From assembly GCA_022829145.1 (NCBI GenBank), contig CM040745.1, positions 27,782,406 to 27,846,405 of the forward strand: a stretch of DNA of 64,000 bases, read 5' to 3'. The notes beneath the pieces were generated by a model. The model did not search any database and was not told the DNA's origin. It was given only the letters and a program-made list of their open reading frames with translations. A program made the translations under genes and the position numbers. This DNA comes from Albula goreensis. Its lineage: Eukaryota > Chordata > Actinopteri > Albuliformes > Albulidae. Below, piece by piece: positions 39,405-51,336 of this stretch (positions are counted from its first letter, which is position 1; the number at the start of each line of letters is the position of its first letter).

Positions 39405-39866
39405 TCCCCAATGGTGGACGAACTCTCTGTCTTACTATGGACTACAAAGTCATTACAGTCCTTCTGACATGGTCTGAAAACCCATCTCTTCAGACAATAT
39501 CTGGCCTAAACATCCTACCCTCAATCAGAACTTATTGTACATCTATTTTGTGTTATGTATAATTATGCGTTTACATTATTGAACTATTATGCATCATTAT
39601 AATGCAAATGTATTAGTATTTAGATTTATATTCATGTATTATGTTTATTTGTTGATTGTATAATACTAATTTTATAATTTTATATTTGTATATATTTTAC
39701 TTGGCTATGTACCATTCTTCCTGGCTATGCTATTATGACTTAAATATAATTATTAGATGTACTGTAGCATTATTGATAGACGCACTTTTAGATTTGTCAA
39801 TGACTGTATCTATTCCTTGTTCGTCACTTTGGATAAAAGTATCTGCCAAATGAATAAATGTAAACG
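39405..39866 (+). mobile_element. L2-type LINE 3' end, decayed
   Basis: Near 39473-39506 the plus strand reads LKTHLFRQYLA, the usual C-terminal peptide of fish L2-like reverse transcriptase proteins. The segment ends with CACTTTGGATAAAAGTATCT then GCCAAATGAATAAATGTAAA (39826-39865), the 3' tail shared by L2 LINEs and their partner SINEs. The intervening AT-rich stretch is degraded. The upstream body of the element is missing. Confidence 0.65.
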
Positions 39867-39869
39867 TTA

Positions 39870-42800
39870 CAATTTCCAGAAAGATTTCATAATCAAAAAA
39901 TAAATACATTTTTACTGCATAAACTGATTTTGATTGTGAATTGTTGCTTTTTAAATTTGTAACATGGTACACCATCATTTTTTGCTATGCTAGTTACATA
40001 TCCCTAAATTATAAAATGAAACCATTATTTCAGCAATAACAATTAGCATACAAACTCCATGCCAGTACTTCTCTTTGGCTGCTGTGTGTAAATATTTGTG
40101 TTTTTTGTCTGCTTGCTTAATGAAATGCAAGAATGGCGGAAATAACAGAAGAGCGCATGATAAACTTATTGAAATCAAGCCAGACAACAACTATCAATGA
40201 CTACAGAACAGCTTTCCAGATCTAATAAAATTAAATACAGCCTGATTATTCTTGAACATACTACAGTTGTGAGCTACATGTTTTAGTATTTCAGAGTGTG
40301 TGGTACTTGTATGAAGAGCTACATGTTTAGGGTAATGCACATTATTTCATTGTTATTCATTATTTCAACTATTTAATTATTACAGCATGTAATAATTAAA
40401 TAATTGTAAACCCACCCTTGATCTTTTTCAAAATGGAATTAACCCTTTCATTTATTTAGCTTTTCTGCAGCATTGCTCAGCTTTTCAGTGCTTCTGCAGA
40501 AGATTCCGTGGTGAGACAAAATCTTCATTCACAGGCACTGAGGTAGCTGTGTCCTTGGGAAATCTACTCAGAAACATGATATGTACACTGATCAGAGTGC
40601 GGTCAGTCTGTCCATCGCATTACTGGAAATTTATACACAGTGCTCAAAGCACCCACCAGCTTCAAAACAGTTCATGGCTCCATCAGCCTGACTTTACTAT
40701 GATGCTTGGCACCTTGTACACAGCCAACACAGGTCATATTTTCCCATGACATACAAAAGGTGGATCATTCACAGTTCATGTAATTGCTATGATATGTTCA
40801 TAAAAACTAAATATTTAAGGACATTTAGACTTCAGGTCTCCCATCTGAATCCTGTGCAACAAGAAAGGTCAGCAGGAAAAGTAATTGGTGGATAACATGT
40901 ACAACACTCATAATGGTGTATTCAAAGGCAAAAGAGAAGGTGTCAGGTTAGGCCTTCAGTGGATTCTTCCTTCCTCACAGCCCAGCTTACTGTACTCTTC
41001 AGACTGAGGGCATTGCTGACACCCATAGGGGACCACTGGGCCTGAAAAGACTTCCCATCCACAGAATACTGTGTAGCAGTGTGTGAATTAAAGCTGATGC
41101 CATTTTAATTAGGTTGTTCTAAAGAGGGATTGTAATTAGAAATTAAAGGAAAACATTGTTGGGTTTGGGGCTTATAGATTTGTCATGTTGAAGGATGCAA
41201 TACATAAACATGCAATACGAGGCATAAGGAGATTACCTTTGTGTTTATAAAACATATACAGCTAAGCCATGGGTATGGAAATGAGCCTTTCACAATGAGT
41301 GGGCAGGACTGTAGGTCTCTCCATATTTCCTTGATCATGCATTTGTGTGAATATCTTTTTGACTGCTTGAACTAGACTGAATGCACGAGAAGCCAGCAAT
41401 AGAGGTTTGAAATATTTATACTAAGCAACTGGAATAGGTTGGTCACCCAGTCAAGCCTCAAGCAGCGCTGACTCACTGTTTTCCTATTGTCATTGCAGAT
41501 GTGTTTTGAAGAAGGAAGCATTCCAGTGTAAAGCATGCATCAGTGGTTACACTTTGATTTCCATTGCTGTCAACTTACCACAAGAGCTCAAGCCTATTCA
41601 TAACCATAATCTGCTACTCAATTTTTTAAAGTTGTAACATCATCTCATAAGACATTTCCCATCAATGTTTGGAGAGTCATCTTTCCTTTTCACACTCATC
41701 GTAATATTCATTACGTTGACACTGTTGGCCTTGAACAACAGAGGAGTTTCCCATTGTTGAGACTGTAAAAGATACATGGGCATGAGGCATTAATGTTTCC
41801 TATCTGTCTCTCAGCCCACTGTTTTCTTCCCTTATCCCATCCCTCAGGAGGCTTGGGTTTTCCACTGTGTTCTCAGGGACAAGCCAAACCCAGTCAGAAG
41901 GGAAAGTACACATTCTCTGTTTACCCCTGCTCCAGTACCAAAGTTTCAGGCACTGTTTACATTGTTTATACCACAGGATGTCTGAGTGATTGGTAGTTTT
42001 ATGATATTTTCTGGCATGTCTTGGTCTTTTGTATTTGTATAAATATTTTTTTTATAAAGACATATTAGATTTCTTAAACAGCCATTTTGCTGGAGCATAG
42101 ATAGAATTTGACCTGATATTTGTCTGAGCTATTTTTAACCCTGAATAAGATTCCTTGGGTATGCTTCCAGATGATTTCATTTAGCAGTTTTTACATACCA
42201 CGTCAAGGATAAAAGACAACTCAAGAATATATAATTCATTTAAGCATGTGCAGTGAAGTTTTTTAAAATATTATAGTATTCAAAAATGTTTTGGTCTTAT
42301 TGCTCTCAGATCTGTGATATTCATTACTGTTCATAGCGTGCATACTTTTCAATGTGTCTGATTACAATGGCAAAGCTGGTTTCTGTTGTCTCTGCATCCA
42401 GACAGCTTTATATTTATGAGGCTGACATAGGATACCTTGATAAATAAAGGACCATTTAAAAACTATATTTGTTTTAAGATCATAAATAACTGATATTTTA
42501 GATATGTAGTACCCAAGCAAGGGGCTTTCAAGTATTTGTCTGAACTGTTACTTGCCCTCATCTGTCTGATTCTCACAGGAGTTCTACTAATTCTCATACT
42601 GCCATGAATGCAGTACACCATAGAAACAATGGCAGTAAATCACTGCACATGAGTATCATATTTACAGTGTCACAGATATTTGGGGGTAAACAGACCTGAG
42701 ACAAGTTCAGCAATGCTCTTGTCTTAAGACACCAGCCAGATCACAGGAATGCTACTGCTCTTGTTTAACCATGGTGTCTGTGAATATTGAATAACTTCAT

Positions 42801-44546
42801 GGCAGATGATACAGCTCAGTTAAAGATGTTATATTACCACAATCTGTAAAGGGTGAAGTGGGTCATCCGCTTGGGCGATATCATCAACCTGTGAAGATTG
42901 CATTGGAACAGATCCAGTCTCCTGAGGAATCCAGCCCTGAACCCCAGCTGAGCCCTTCCACTCAACTTTTATGCTGTTCTGAATACCTTCCAGAAAATTC
43001 TAAGTGAATATTTGCCTCTTCCAACCTGTAACTAATCATGAAACTTTCAGAACTTTCTTCAAGTGTTCAAAAATGGATATAAACTGTGAAGTAACATTTT
43101 AATTACGTTCAGTTTTCCTAAACATGAAGGGGTTGTCACTTGAACATGAAAAACAGGTGCACATAAACACCATATAAAATACCATTTTGTTAAAAGGGAA
43201 ATTAATTCAGGAAATGTATAATTTATGTGTATGCTGGTCATTTGAGGGTAATGATGCTTTACAAGCTATTGCAGGCTTTAACTAGAAGTCACCTAATCTC
43301 TCAAAAATATGGGTGTATTAGGCTTTACTGGGTTGGCAATCTTTCTTTTCTGAATAAAAATCAGAAGTCATAAAAAATATCTCATGGGCCAAGAATAATA
43401 GTTGGTCTAAACCAATTTGTTGCAGGCTGTGCCATTTTAAAATGCCATTCCAATGTATCATTGTATTCCCTCTAAGAAGTGGTTGAAGCTGGAATGTAAA
43501 TTTGATACAATTTGTTCTTTATGACTGATCGAGTAGAATGTTTTTTCATTTTTGTTCCTTCATTTTTGTACTCCTGCAACCCACCAGGCACAGGGTCCCT
43601 GGCATGGAAAGGCTCTAAAGTGCTGATATTTACATATTCATACCTTAATTACAATAAAATATGTTTAATCTGACCCACACATTTCAAGTAATGTTAAAAT
43701 AATGTGTGCTCCATCCTATATAATGTCCCAGAAGAACAGTGCATGTCTATGAGGGCTGGAATCAAATCTGTGCTTCTACTCTTCATACTTCATGCTATCA
43801 TAAATGGGCTATGTGCTGAGGCTGGAGTCAGCACATATCTAGTATAAAGATTCTGTGTCAGACTAGAGTTTGTGGTTTGGTATATTTGTAACATTTACTT
43901 TTTCTACAAATAAAAACAGTACATTCTTTTCATTAATTTACCACTATGATTGAAAGAATGTACTGTTGTCCTTGCAACAATTCCTTTTTGGACTCCTCAG
44001 GTAGCATTTTGAGAGTTTATTTTTGTCTTAACCCCTCTGTTGAAAAATACTCTTGGCAGGGAAGGAAATAGTTCAACAGGCCCATTTGAGCCAAACTTAA
44101 GAGAAGTCTTCAGTCTGGCTGTACTTGCTAGCACTCTGTTCCCCAGAGCCCTTAAGCTGTTTTTCAACCATGGAAACTGTGTACTGGTGTCTATACTCAC
44201 TCTTCTCATGCTCTTGGTCACTGTAAAATATTCAGTATTGCTGCAGCTCAAACACCTTTCACTGAAACACAGTGCATCATAGGCTTAAGGTTGCAAACAG
44301 GGCTGGACTATAGTAGGAGTCCCTCCACCTTTTCTGTCTCTGCCATTACCATTCTCTGAGTCATCTGAGGCAGGGAACCAGCATGAACTTTAGTACTGTT
44401 TAAAATGAGTTCTTCTTTACAAAATGATACAATTTAAATTGTAGGTAGTAATTTCTGTCGCAATCACCACCAATATATGCATGTTATTATAAATTATCTA
44501 ATTAATGAGTTGACACCAATACCTTGGGGAAGATGGAACAGGACTT
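39870..44546. other. intergenic sequence, nothing recognised
   Basis: No convincing exon, RNA gene or mobile element. All open frames are under 100 codons and lack protein-like composition. Confidence 0.55.
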
Positions 44547-44985
44547 TGTGGCGCCGGGAGAGGTGGAGGGAGGAGTGAGCGCCTCAGCTCCTCCCACTGT
44601 ACTGCTGTCAGTCTCCTGGTTCCCTCCCTCAGCCTGAAGAGGAACTGGAGCTGAAACAGCAGAGGCCTCACAAACAGGCAGGCTCACCTGAGAGTGATTC
44701 CTAATCAACTCAGCTGTGAGCACTTGCCTCCAATTAGGCCCTTTATTTAAGCACAGCCTGAGAGGCCGGAAGGGTGGCTGAAACTTTGGACTTTTTTTTG
44801 TGTTTGGGATGGCTGTGCTGCGTTTGTGTTTTGACCTTATTTTGTGTTAAGACCTTTCTTTTGTAGTTTTCCTTTTCCCCTAGGAGGGGTAAATAAACGG
44901 CCTTTGGCCCTTTTTGGTTCAACCTTTCTTGTGTTTTCCTTCCCTCACCACTCGGCACAGTGGCCACACCTGCCACTGTGTCACA
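44547..44985 (+). repeat. LTR 1 (complete)
   Basis: 439 bp, beginning TGTGGCGCCGGGAG and ending CACTGTGTCACA, with the short TGTG/CACA inverted ends of LTRs. A TATA-like TTTATTTAA lies at 44742-44750 and a poly(A) signal AATAAA at 44892-44897, giving the expected U3-R-U5 order on the plus strand. Confidence 0.92.
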
Positions 44986-44986
44986 T

Positions 44987-45004
44987 TGGTGGAGAATGTG
45001 GGCA
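44987..45004 (+). promoter_or_regulatory. primer-binding site, tRNA-Ala type
   Basis: TGGTGGAGAATGTGGGCA lies one base after LTR 1. It is complementary to the 3' end (including CCA) of a vertebrate tRNA-Ala(AGC) isodecoder ending CCCACATTCTCCA, as I remember it. This would prime minus-strand synthesis. Confidence 0.75.
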
Positions 45005-45139
45005 ACAGGCCCCAGTGCGTGAGTGGAAGGCAGTTTTTGTTTGGGTTTTTCCCTTCCCCAGTTTTGGTTTTGGGGTTTTCCTTTTTCCCCCTTCCAACAA
45101 CGGAAAAAAAAATAATAATAATAATAAATAAAAAGCACA

Positions 45140-47675
45140 ATGCCATCCCGAGGAAGGAAGAAAGTGAAGAGGAAGAGCCTGGTCGAGCCCCAGAGACTGC
45201 AAACCCCATCTCCTGGCCACCCTGGGACCTTTTTAGGGTGACCTGGGAGGATGTGGAGGCCTGTCCCCCAGACCTCCTTGGGGATTTGCTCGGTCTCATG
45301 GCTGGGAGTGGGCGATGCCCCTTGGGCCCACTGATTAACAATGGGGGCCCTTTGAAGTGGAGGCCCGGTCTGGCCCAGGGAGGGGCATAGCCCTTCACCA
45401 GGCCCCGAGGTGGATCCTGGGAAAGGCGGCTGTGGTCCTTTCCATGGTGTGACTGGTGTGGGGGTGCCCACCATTGGTCGGGTGTGTCCTGGAGCCGGGG
45501 CAGGGTTCTGTTGCTGCGCCCATTCGGAGGACCATCACTGGTGTGACTGCCTGACCCGGAGGACATGGAGGAACACAATTTCCTCCTCTGCCTGACTGAG
45601 GAGGAGAGGAGGGCACTTGCCCTTCCAGGAGTACCCCCTGACCCAGGCCGTCCAGCCACCACTGATCCCTGCCCAGTCACCCCAGCTGCCGAGAGACTGT
45701 CTCAGCCGCCCGCCAACCCAGCGAGCCTGCCTGGGAGTGGGGCCTGCTCTCCGCCGCCTGCTGACCCGGCGGGCCTGCTGGAGTGCAGGGCCTGCTCTCC
45801 TCCGCCTGCTGACCCGGCGGGCATGCTGGAGTGCCGGGGCCTGCTCTCCGCCGCCTGCTGACCCGGCGGGCCTGCTTGAGGGCGGGGCTTGCTCACCGTC
45901 GCCTGCTGACCCAGCAGGCCTCCCAGAAAAGCCTGCCCTGCTCTTCGCTGCCCGCTGCTGACCCTGTGGGCCCGCTCGAGAGCTGGGCCTGCTCTCCACC
46001 GCCCTCCCGCCCAGCAGGCCTGCTCCAGGGTGCGGCCAGCTCGACGCCGCCTGCTGATCCGGCAGGCCTTCCCGAGCACGCGGCCAGCTCGCGCCGCCTG
46101 CTGACCGGCAGGCCTTCCCGAGCCCGCGGCCTGCTCGGCGGCGCCTGCTGACCCGGCAGGCCTTCCCGAGCCAGCGGCCAGCTCGCGCCGCCTGCTGACC
46201 CGGCAGGCCATCCCGAGCCGCGGCCTACTCGGGGCGCCTGCTGACCCGGCAGGCCATCCCGAGCCGCTGACCTGCTCGGACGGCGCCTGCTGACCCGGCA
46301 GGCCATCCCGAGCCCGCGGCCTGCTCGACGGCGCCTGCTGACCCGGCAGGCCATCCCGAGCCCGCGGCCTGCTCGGCGGCGCCTGCTGACCCGGCAGGCC
46401 ATCCCGAGCCACGCGGCCTGCTCGACGGCGCCTGCTGACCCCAGGCAGGCGGCCTTCGTGAGCGCCTGCTGACCCGGCAGGCCATCCCCTGGCCCGAGCC
46501 ATCCCGAGCCGCGGCCTGCTCGCGGCGCCTGCTGACCCGGCAGGCCATCCCCCGCGGCCCGCGGCCTGACCCTCGACGGCGCCTGCTGACCCGGCAGGCC
46601 ATCCCGAGCCCGCGGCCTGCTCGACGGCGCCTGCTGACCCGGCAGGCCATCCCGAGCCCGCGGCCTGCTCTGACAGGCGCCTGCTGACCCGGCAGGCCTT
46701 CCGAGCCGCGGCCTGCTGGGACGGCGCCTGCTGACCCGGCAGGCCTTCGAGCACGCGGCCTGCTCGGCGCCGCCTGCTGACCCGGCAGGCCTTCCCAGCA
46801 CCTTTGACCTGCTCGGCGCGCCTGCTGACCCGGCAGGCCTTCCCGAGCCAGCGGCCTGCTCGCGCGCCTGCTGACCCGGCAGGCCTTCCCGAGCCCGCGG
46901 CCTGCTCGCGCCGCCTGCTGACCCGGCAGGCCTTCCAGAAAGCCTGGCCTGCCCTTCGCCGCCCGCTGATCCAGTGGGTCTGGCCTGCTGTTCGCCGCCT
47001 GCTGACCTTGTGGGACTGCTCCAGAGCCTGGCCTGCGCTCCGCCTGCTGACCCAGCAGGCCTTCCCAGCCGGGCCTGCTCTCCGCCGCCCTCCAGCCCAG
47101 CGGACCTGCTTGAGTGCGGGGCCAGCTCTTCGCCGCCCGCTGACCCAGTGGGCCTGCCCTTCTCTCTGCCGCCTGCTGACACAGTGGGCCTGCTTGAGAT
47201 CCCAGCCCGCTCTCCACCGCCCGCCAACCCAGTCGGCCTGCCAGAGAGCTCGGACTGCTCTCCGCCGCCCGCTGGCCCAGTGAGCCTTCCTGAGAGCCGG
47301 GCTTGCTCTCAGTCTGCCGACCCAGCAGGCCTTCCAGGGAGCCTGGCCGGCTCTCCTCTGCCCGTTGACCCAATGGGCCTACTAGAGGGCCCTGCCTGCT
47401 CTCCACCGCCCGCCAAACCAGCGGGCCTGCCCTGCTCTTTACTGCCCAATGACCCCACAAGCCTTCCTGAGGCCTTAGCCAGACCTCTGCCTGCTGTCCC
47501 AGAGGGTCCAACCTGCCCTCCGATGCCCGGAAACCATGCCAGGCTGGGGCTCTGGGCCTCCCCTGGGGGCCTGCTAGGCTTGATGGACTGCCTGGTCTTT
47601 GACCCTGGGGTGGGGCCTGATGGGCCCGAAATGCTCTCTCTCGCTAATGTCTTTTCGCCTCCTCCTATGGTCTGA
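45140..47675 (+). pseudogene. gag-like frame with proline-rich repeats, unit 1 (frame-disrupted)
   Basis: An ATG at 45140 follows an A-rich leader and begins a basic peptide (MPSRGRKKVKRK). The frame is soon lost, but a neighbouring frame reads WPPWDLFRVTWEDVEACPPD then LLGDLLGLM (about 45208-45300). Further on are a Cys/His-rich CCAHSEDHHWCDC (about 45510-45555, CX2HX3HX4C, close to a gag zinc knuckle but not canonical) and MEEHNFLLCLTEEERRALAL (45565-45624). The second half is the 16-residue repeat (PPADPAGLPE..ACSP) and runs to a TGA at 47673 just before the polypurine tract. No pol domain follows. Gag identity is inferred from position and these weak motifs. Confidence 0.6.
45741..47440 (+). 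repeat. 48-bp GC-rich coding minisatellite, unit 1
   Basis: About 35 degenerate copies of a 48-base unit such as CCTGCTGACCCGGCAGGCCA followed by TCCCGAGCCCGCGGCCTGCT and CGACGGCG. One plus-strand frame gives PADPAGHPEPAACSTA and its variants (PADPVGLPESRACSPP). Most copies hold the inverted repeat GCCTGC-TGACCCG-GCAGGC, so each could fold into a hairpin. Indels between copies break the frame in the middle of the array, while both ends stay in frame for long stretches. Confidence 0.9.
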
Positions 47676-47687
47676 AGCTAGGGGGAA
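47674..47687 (+). promoter_or_regulatory. polypurine tract, unit 1
   Basis: GAAGCTAGGGGGAA directly abuts the TGT of LTR 2, the position and composition expected of the plus-strand primer of an LTR retrotransposon. Confidence 0.8.
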
Positions 47688-48117
47688 TGTGGCGCCGGGG
47701 AGGTGGAGGAGGAGTGAGCGCCTCAGCTCCTCCCACTGTACTGCTGTCAGTCTCCTGGTTCCCTCCCTCAGCCTGAAGAGGAACTGGAGCTGAAACAGCA
47801 GAGGCCTCACAAACAGGCAGGCTCACCTGAGAGTGATTCCTAATCAACTCAGCTGTGAGCACTTGCCTCAATTAGGCCCTTTATTTAAGCACAGCCTGAG
47901 AGGCCGGAAGGGTGGCTGAAACTTTGGACTTTTTTTGTGTTTGGGATGGCTGTGCTGCGTTTGTGTTTTGACCTTATTTTGTGTTAAGACCTTTCTTTTG
48001 TAGTTTTCCTTTTCCCCTAGGAGGGGTAAATAAACGACTGGCCCTTTTTGGTTCAACCTTTCTTGTGTTTTCCTTCCCTCACCACTCGGCACAGTGGCCA
48101 CCTGCCACTGTGTCACA
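47688..48117 (+). repeat. LTR 2 (complete)
   Basis: 430 bp, TGTGGCGCC...GTCACA, nearly identical to LTR 1 with a few small deletions (for instance a shorter run after AATAAA and CCACCTGCC for CCACACCTGCC). Confidence 0.92.
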
Positions 48118-48271
48118 TTGGTGGAGGGTAGGCAACAGGCCCCAGTGCGTGAGTGGAAGGCAGTTTTTGTTTGGGTTTTCCCCTTCCCCAGTTTTGGTTT
48201 TGGGGTTTTCCTTTTTCCCCCTTCCAACAACGGAAAAAAAAAAATAATAATAATAATAAATAAAAAGCACA

Positions 48272-50725
48272 ATGCCATCCCGAGGAAGGAAAGAAGTGAA
48301 GAGAGGAAGAGCCTGAAATTCGAGCCCCAGAGACTGCAAACCCCCATCTCCTGGCCACCCTGGGACCTTTTTAGGGTGACCTGGGAGGATGTGAGAGCCT
48401 GTCCCCCAGACCTCCTTGGGGATTTGCTCAGGTCTCCCATGACCTGGGAAGAGAGGCGATGCCTTAGGCCCACTGATTAACAATGGGGGCCCTTTGAAGT
48501 GGAGGCCCAGTCTGGCCCAGGAGGGGCATAGCCCTTCACCAGGCCCCGAGGTGGATCTGGGAAAGGAGAGCTGTGGTCCTTTCCATGCGTGTGTGACTGG
48601 TGTGGGGGTGCCTACCATTGGTCGGTGTGTCCTGGGCCGGGGCGGGTTCTGTTGCTGCGCCCATTCGGAGGACCATCACTGGTGTGACTGCCTGACCCGG
48701 AGGACATGGAGGAACACAATTTCCTCCCCTCTGCCTGACTGAGGAGGAGAGGAGGGCACTTGCATCCCTTCAGGAGTACCCCCTGACAGGCCGTCCAGCC
48801 ACCACTGATCCTGCCCAGTCCCCCCCAGCTGCCGAGACTGTCTCAGCCGCCCCGCCCAGCTTGCGAGCCTGCCTGGGAGTGGGGCCTGCTCTCCGCCGCC
48901 TGCTGACCCGGCGGGCCACTGCGGTGGAGCCTGCTCTCCTCCGCCTGCTGACCGAGCGGGCATGCTGGAGTCACCCGGGAGCCTGCTCTCCGCCGCCTGC
49001 TGGCCAGCGGCCTGCTTGAGGGAGGCGGGGCTTGCTCACAATCGCCTGCTGACCCCAGCAGAGCCTCCCAGAAAAACCTGCCCTGCTCTTCGCTGCTCGC
49101 TGTGACCCTGTGGGCCGCTCGAGCTGAGGGGGGGGCTGCTCTCGCCACGCCCAAGGCAGGCGGCGCTGCTCAGGGTGCGGCCAGCTCGCGCCGCCTGCTG
49201 ATCCGGCAGGCCTTCCCAGGCTGCGCGCCCGGCCAGCTCGGCGCCGCCTGCTGACCCGAGCGAGCCTTCCCGAGCCGCGGCCTGCTCGCGGCGCCTGCTG
49301 ACCAGCAGGCCTTCCCGAGCCAGCTGACCAGCTCGCGCCGCCTGCTGACCCGGCCAGGCCATCCGAGCCAGCGGCCTACTCGAGCGCGCCTGCGGCCCGG
49401 CCAGGCCATCCCGAGCCAGCGGCCTGCTCGGCGGCGCCTGCTGACCCGGCAGGCCATCCGAGCCGAGCCGCCTTTCGGCGGGCGCCTGCTACCAGCAGGC
49501 CATCGAGCGCGGCCTGCTGTGGCTGCTCTGCTGACCCGGCAGGCCTTCCCGGGCTGCGGCCTGCTCGGCGGCGCCTGCTGGCCGGCCCAGGCCTTCCCGG
49601 GCCAGCGGCCTGCTCGGCCGGCGCCTGCTGACCCGGCAGAGCCATCCCGAAACCCTTTGCCTGCTTTCGTGGCGCCTGCCCCCTGACCCGGCAGGCCATC
49701 CCGAGCTGCCCGACCTCACTTTCTGACCAGCGCCTGCTGACCCGGCAGGCCTTCCGGGCCAGCGGCCTGCTCCAACGGCGCCTGCTGACCCGGCAGGCCT
49801 TCAGGCATGCGGCAGCCTGCTCGGCGCCGCCTGCTGACCCGGCAGGCCTTCCCGAGTACCTTTGACCTGCTTTCGGCGCGCGCTGACCCGGCGGGCCAGC
49901 CCCAGCCAGCGGCCTGCTTTCGGCGCGCCTGCTGACCCGGCAGGCCTTCCCGAGGGCCAGCGGCCTGCTGCGAGCGCCTGCCTGACCGGCAGGCGCCCCA
50001 ACCTGGCCTGCCCTTGCGCCGCTGATCCAGTGGGTCTGGCCTGCTGTTCGCCGCCTGCTGACCTTGTGGGACTGCTCCAGAGGCTGGCTGCGCTCACGCC
50101 TGCCTGACCCAGCAGGCCTTCCGGCCGGGCCTGCTCTCCGCCGCCCTCCAGCCAGCGGACCTGCTTGAGTGCGGGGCCAGCTCTTCCGCCATCCCGCTGA
50201 CCCAGTGGGCCTGCCCTTCTCTCTGCCGCCTGCTGACACAGTGGGCCTGCTTGAGATCAGCCCGCTCTCCACCGCCCGCCAACCCAGTCGGCCTGCCCAG
50301 AGGCTCGGACTGCTCTCCGCCGCCCTTGGCCCAGTGAGCCGCCTGAGCCGGGCTTGCTCTCAGTCTGACCAGCCCAGGCCTCCAGGGGAGCCTGGCTCTC
50401 ACTCTGCCCGTTGACCCAATGGGCCCTGCTAGAAGACCCTGCCTGCTCTCCACCGCCCGCCAAATGTGGGCTGCCTCTTCTTTACTGCCCAGCTGACCCA
50501 CAAGCCTTCCTGAGGCCTTAGCCAGACTCCTCTGCCTGCTGTCCCAGAGGGTCAACCTGCCCTCCATTGCCCCGGAAACCATGCCAGGCTGGGGCTCTGG
50601 GCCTCCCTGGGGGCCTGCTAGGCTTGATGGGCTGCCTGGTCTTTGACCCTGGGGTGGGGCCTGATGGAGCCGAAATGCTCTCTCTCGGCTAATGTCTTTT
50701 CGCCCCCTCCCTCCCTATGGTCTGA
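48272..50725 (+). pseudogene. gag-like frame with proline-rich repeats, unit 2 (heavily broken)
   Basis: Same layout as unit 1 but with many one- to four-base indels. The ATG-led frame stops after 14 codons (MPSRGRKEVKRGRA then TGA), and the conserved WPPWDLFRVTWEDV segment lies in another frame (about 48349-48390). The stop and polypurine tract are at 50723-50741. The leader has lost part of the primer site (GGTGGAGGGTAGGCA at 48120-48134), so this unit should not be primed efficiently. Confidence 0.6.
48884..50470 (+). repeat. 48-bp coding minisatellite, unit 2
   Basis: Same 48-base unit as in unit 1, in roughly thirty copies but with frequent short deletions and insertions, so no frame stays open for long on the plus strand. 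Confidence 0.88.
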
Positions 50726-50741
50726 AGGAAGCTAGGGGGAA

Positions 50742-51182
50742 TGTGGCGCCGGGAGGGCTCGGAGGAAGGAGTGGCGCCTCCCAGCTCCTCCACTGTACTG
50801 CTGTCAGTCTCTGGTTCCCTCCCTCAGCCTGAAGAGGAACTGGAGCTGAAACAGCAGAGGCTCACAAACAGGCAGGCTCACCTGAGAGTGATTCCTAATC
50901 AACTCAGCTGTGAGCACTTGCCTCCAATTAGGCCCTTTATTTAAGCACAGCCTGGAGAGGCCGGAAGGTGGCTGAAACTTTGGACTTTTTGTGTTTGGGA
51001 TGGCTGTGCTGCGTTTGTGTTTTGACCTTATTTTGTGTTAAGGCTTCTTTCTTTTGTAGCTTTTCCTTTTCCCCTAGGAGGGAGGCCAAATGTCATAGCC
51101 TTTGGCCCTTGCAGTTCCAACCTTTCTTGTCTTTCCTTCCCTCACCACTCGGCACAGTGGCCACACCTGCCACTGTGTCACA
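50742..51182 (+). repeat. LTR 3 (complete)
   Basis: 441 bp, TGTGGCGCC...GTCACA, preceded by GCTAGGGGGAA (50731-50741). In its R/U5 part the AATAAA seen in LTRs 1 and 2 is altered (GGAGGCCAAATGTCATAGCC around 51080-51100), so its poly(A) signal is probably lost. Confidence 0.9.
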
Positions 51183-51336
51183 TTGGTGGAGGGTAGGCAA
51201 CAGGCCCCAGTGCGTGAGTGGAAGGCAGTTTTTGTTTGGGTTTTCCCCTTCCCCAGTTTTGGTTTTGGGGTTTTCCTTTTTCCCCCTTCCAACAACGGAA
51301 AAAAAAAAATAATAATAATAATAAATAAAAAGCACA

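Noticed and set aside
44919-45680. Minus-strand frame of 253 codons with a hydrophobic FIIIIIF stretch
   Set aside because: The apparent membrane segment is the antisense of an AATAAT microsatellite in the retroelement leader; the frame opposes the LTR promoter and PBS/PPT polarity.
45893-47511. Very long minus-strand open frames (350-444 codons) rich in AGSAG / RVSRRRRAG
   Set aside because: They are the antisense reading of the GC-rich 48-bp minisatellite, which lacks stops in several frames on both strands. No start context or non-repeat domain supports a protein.
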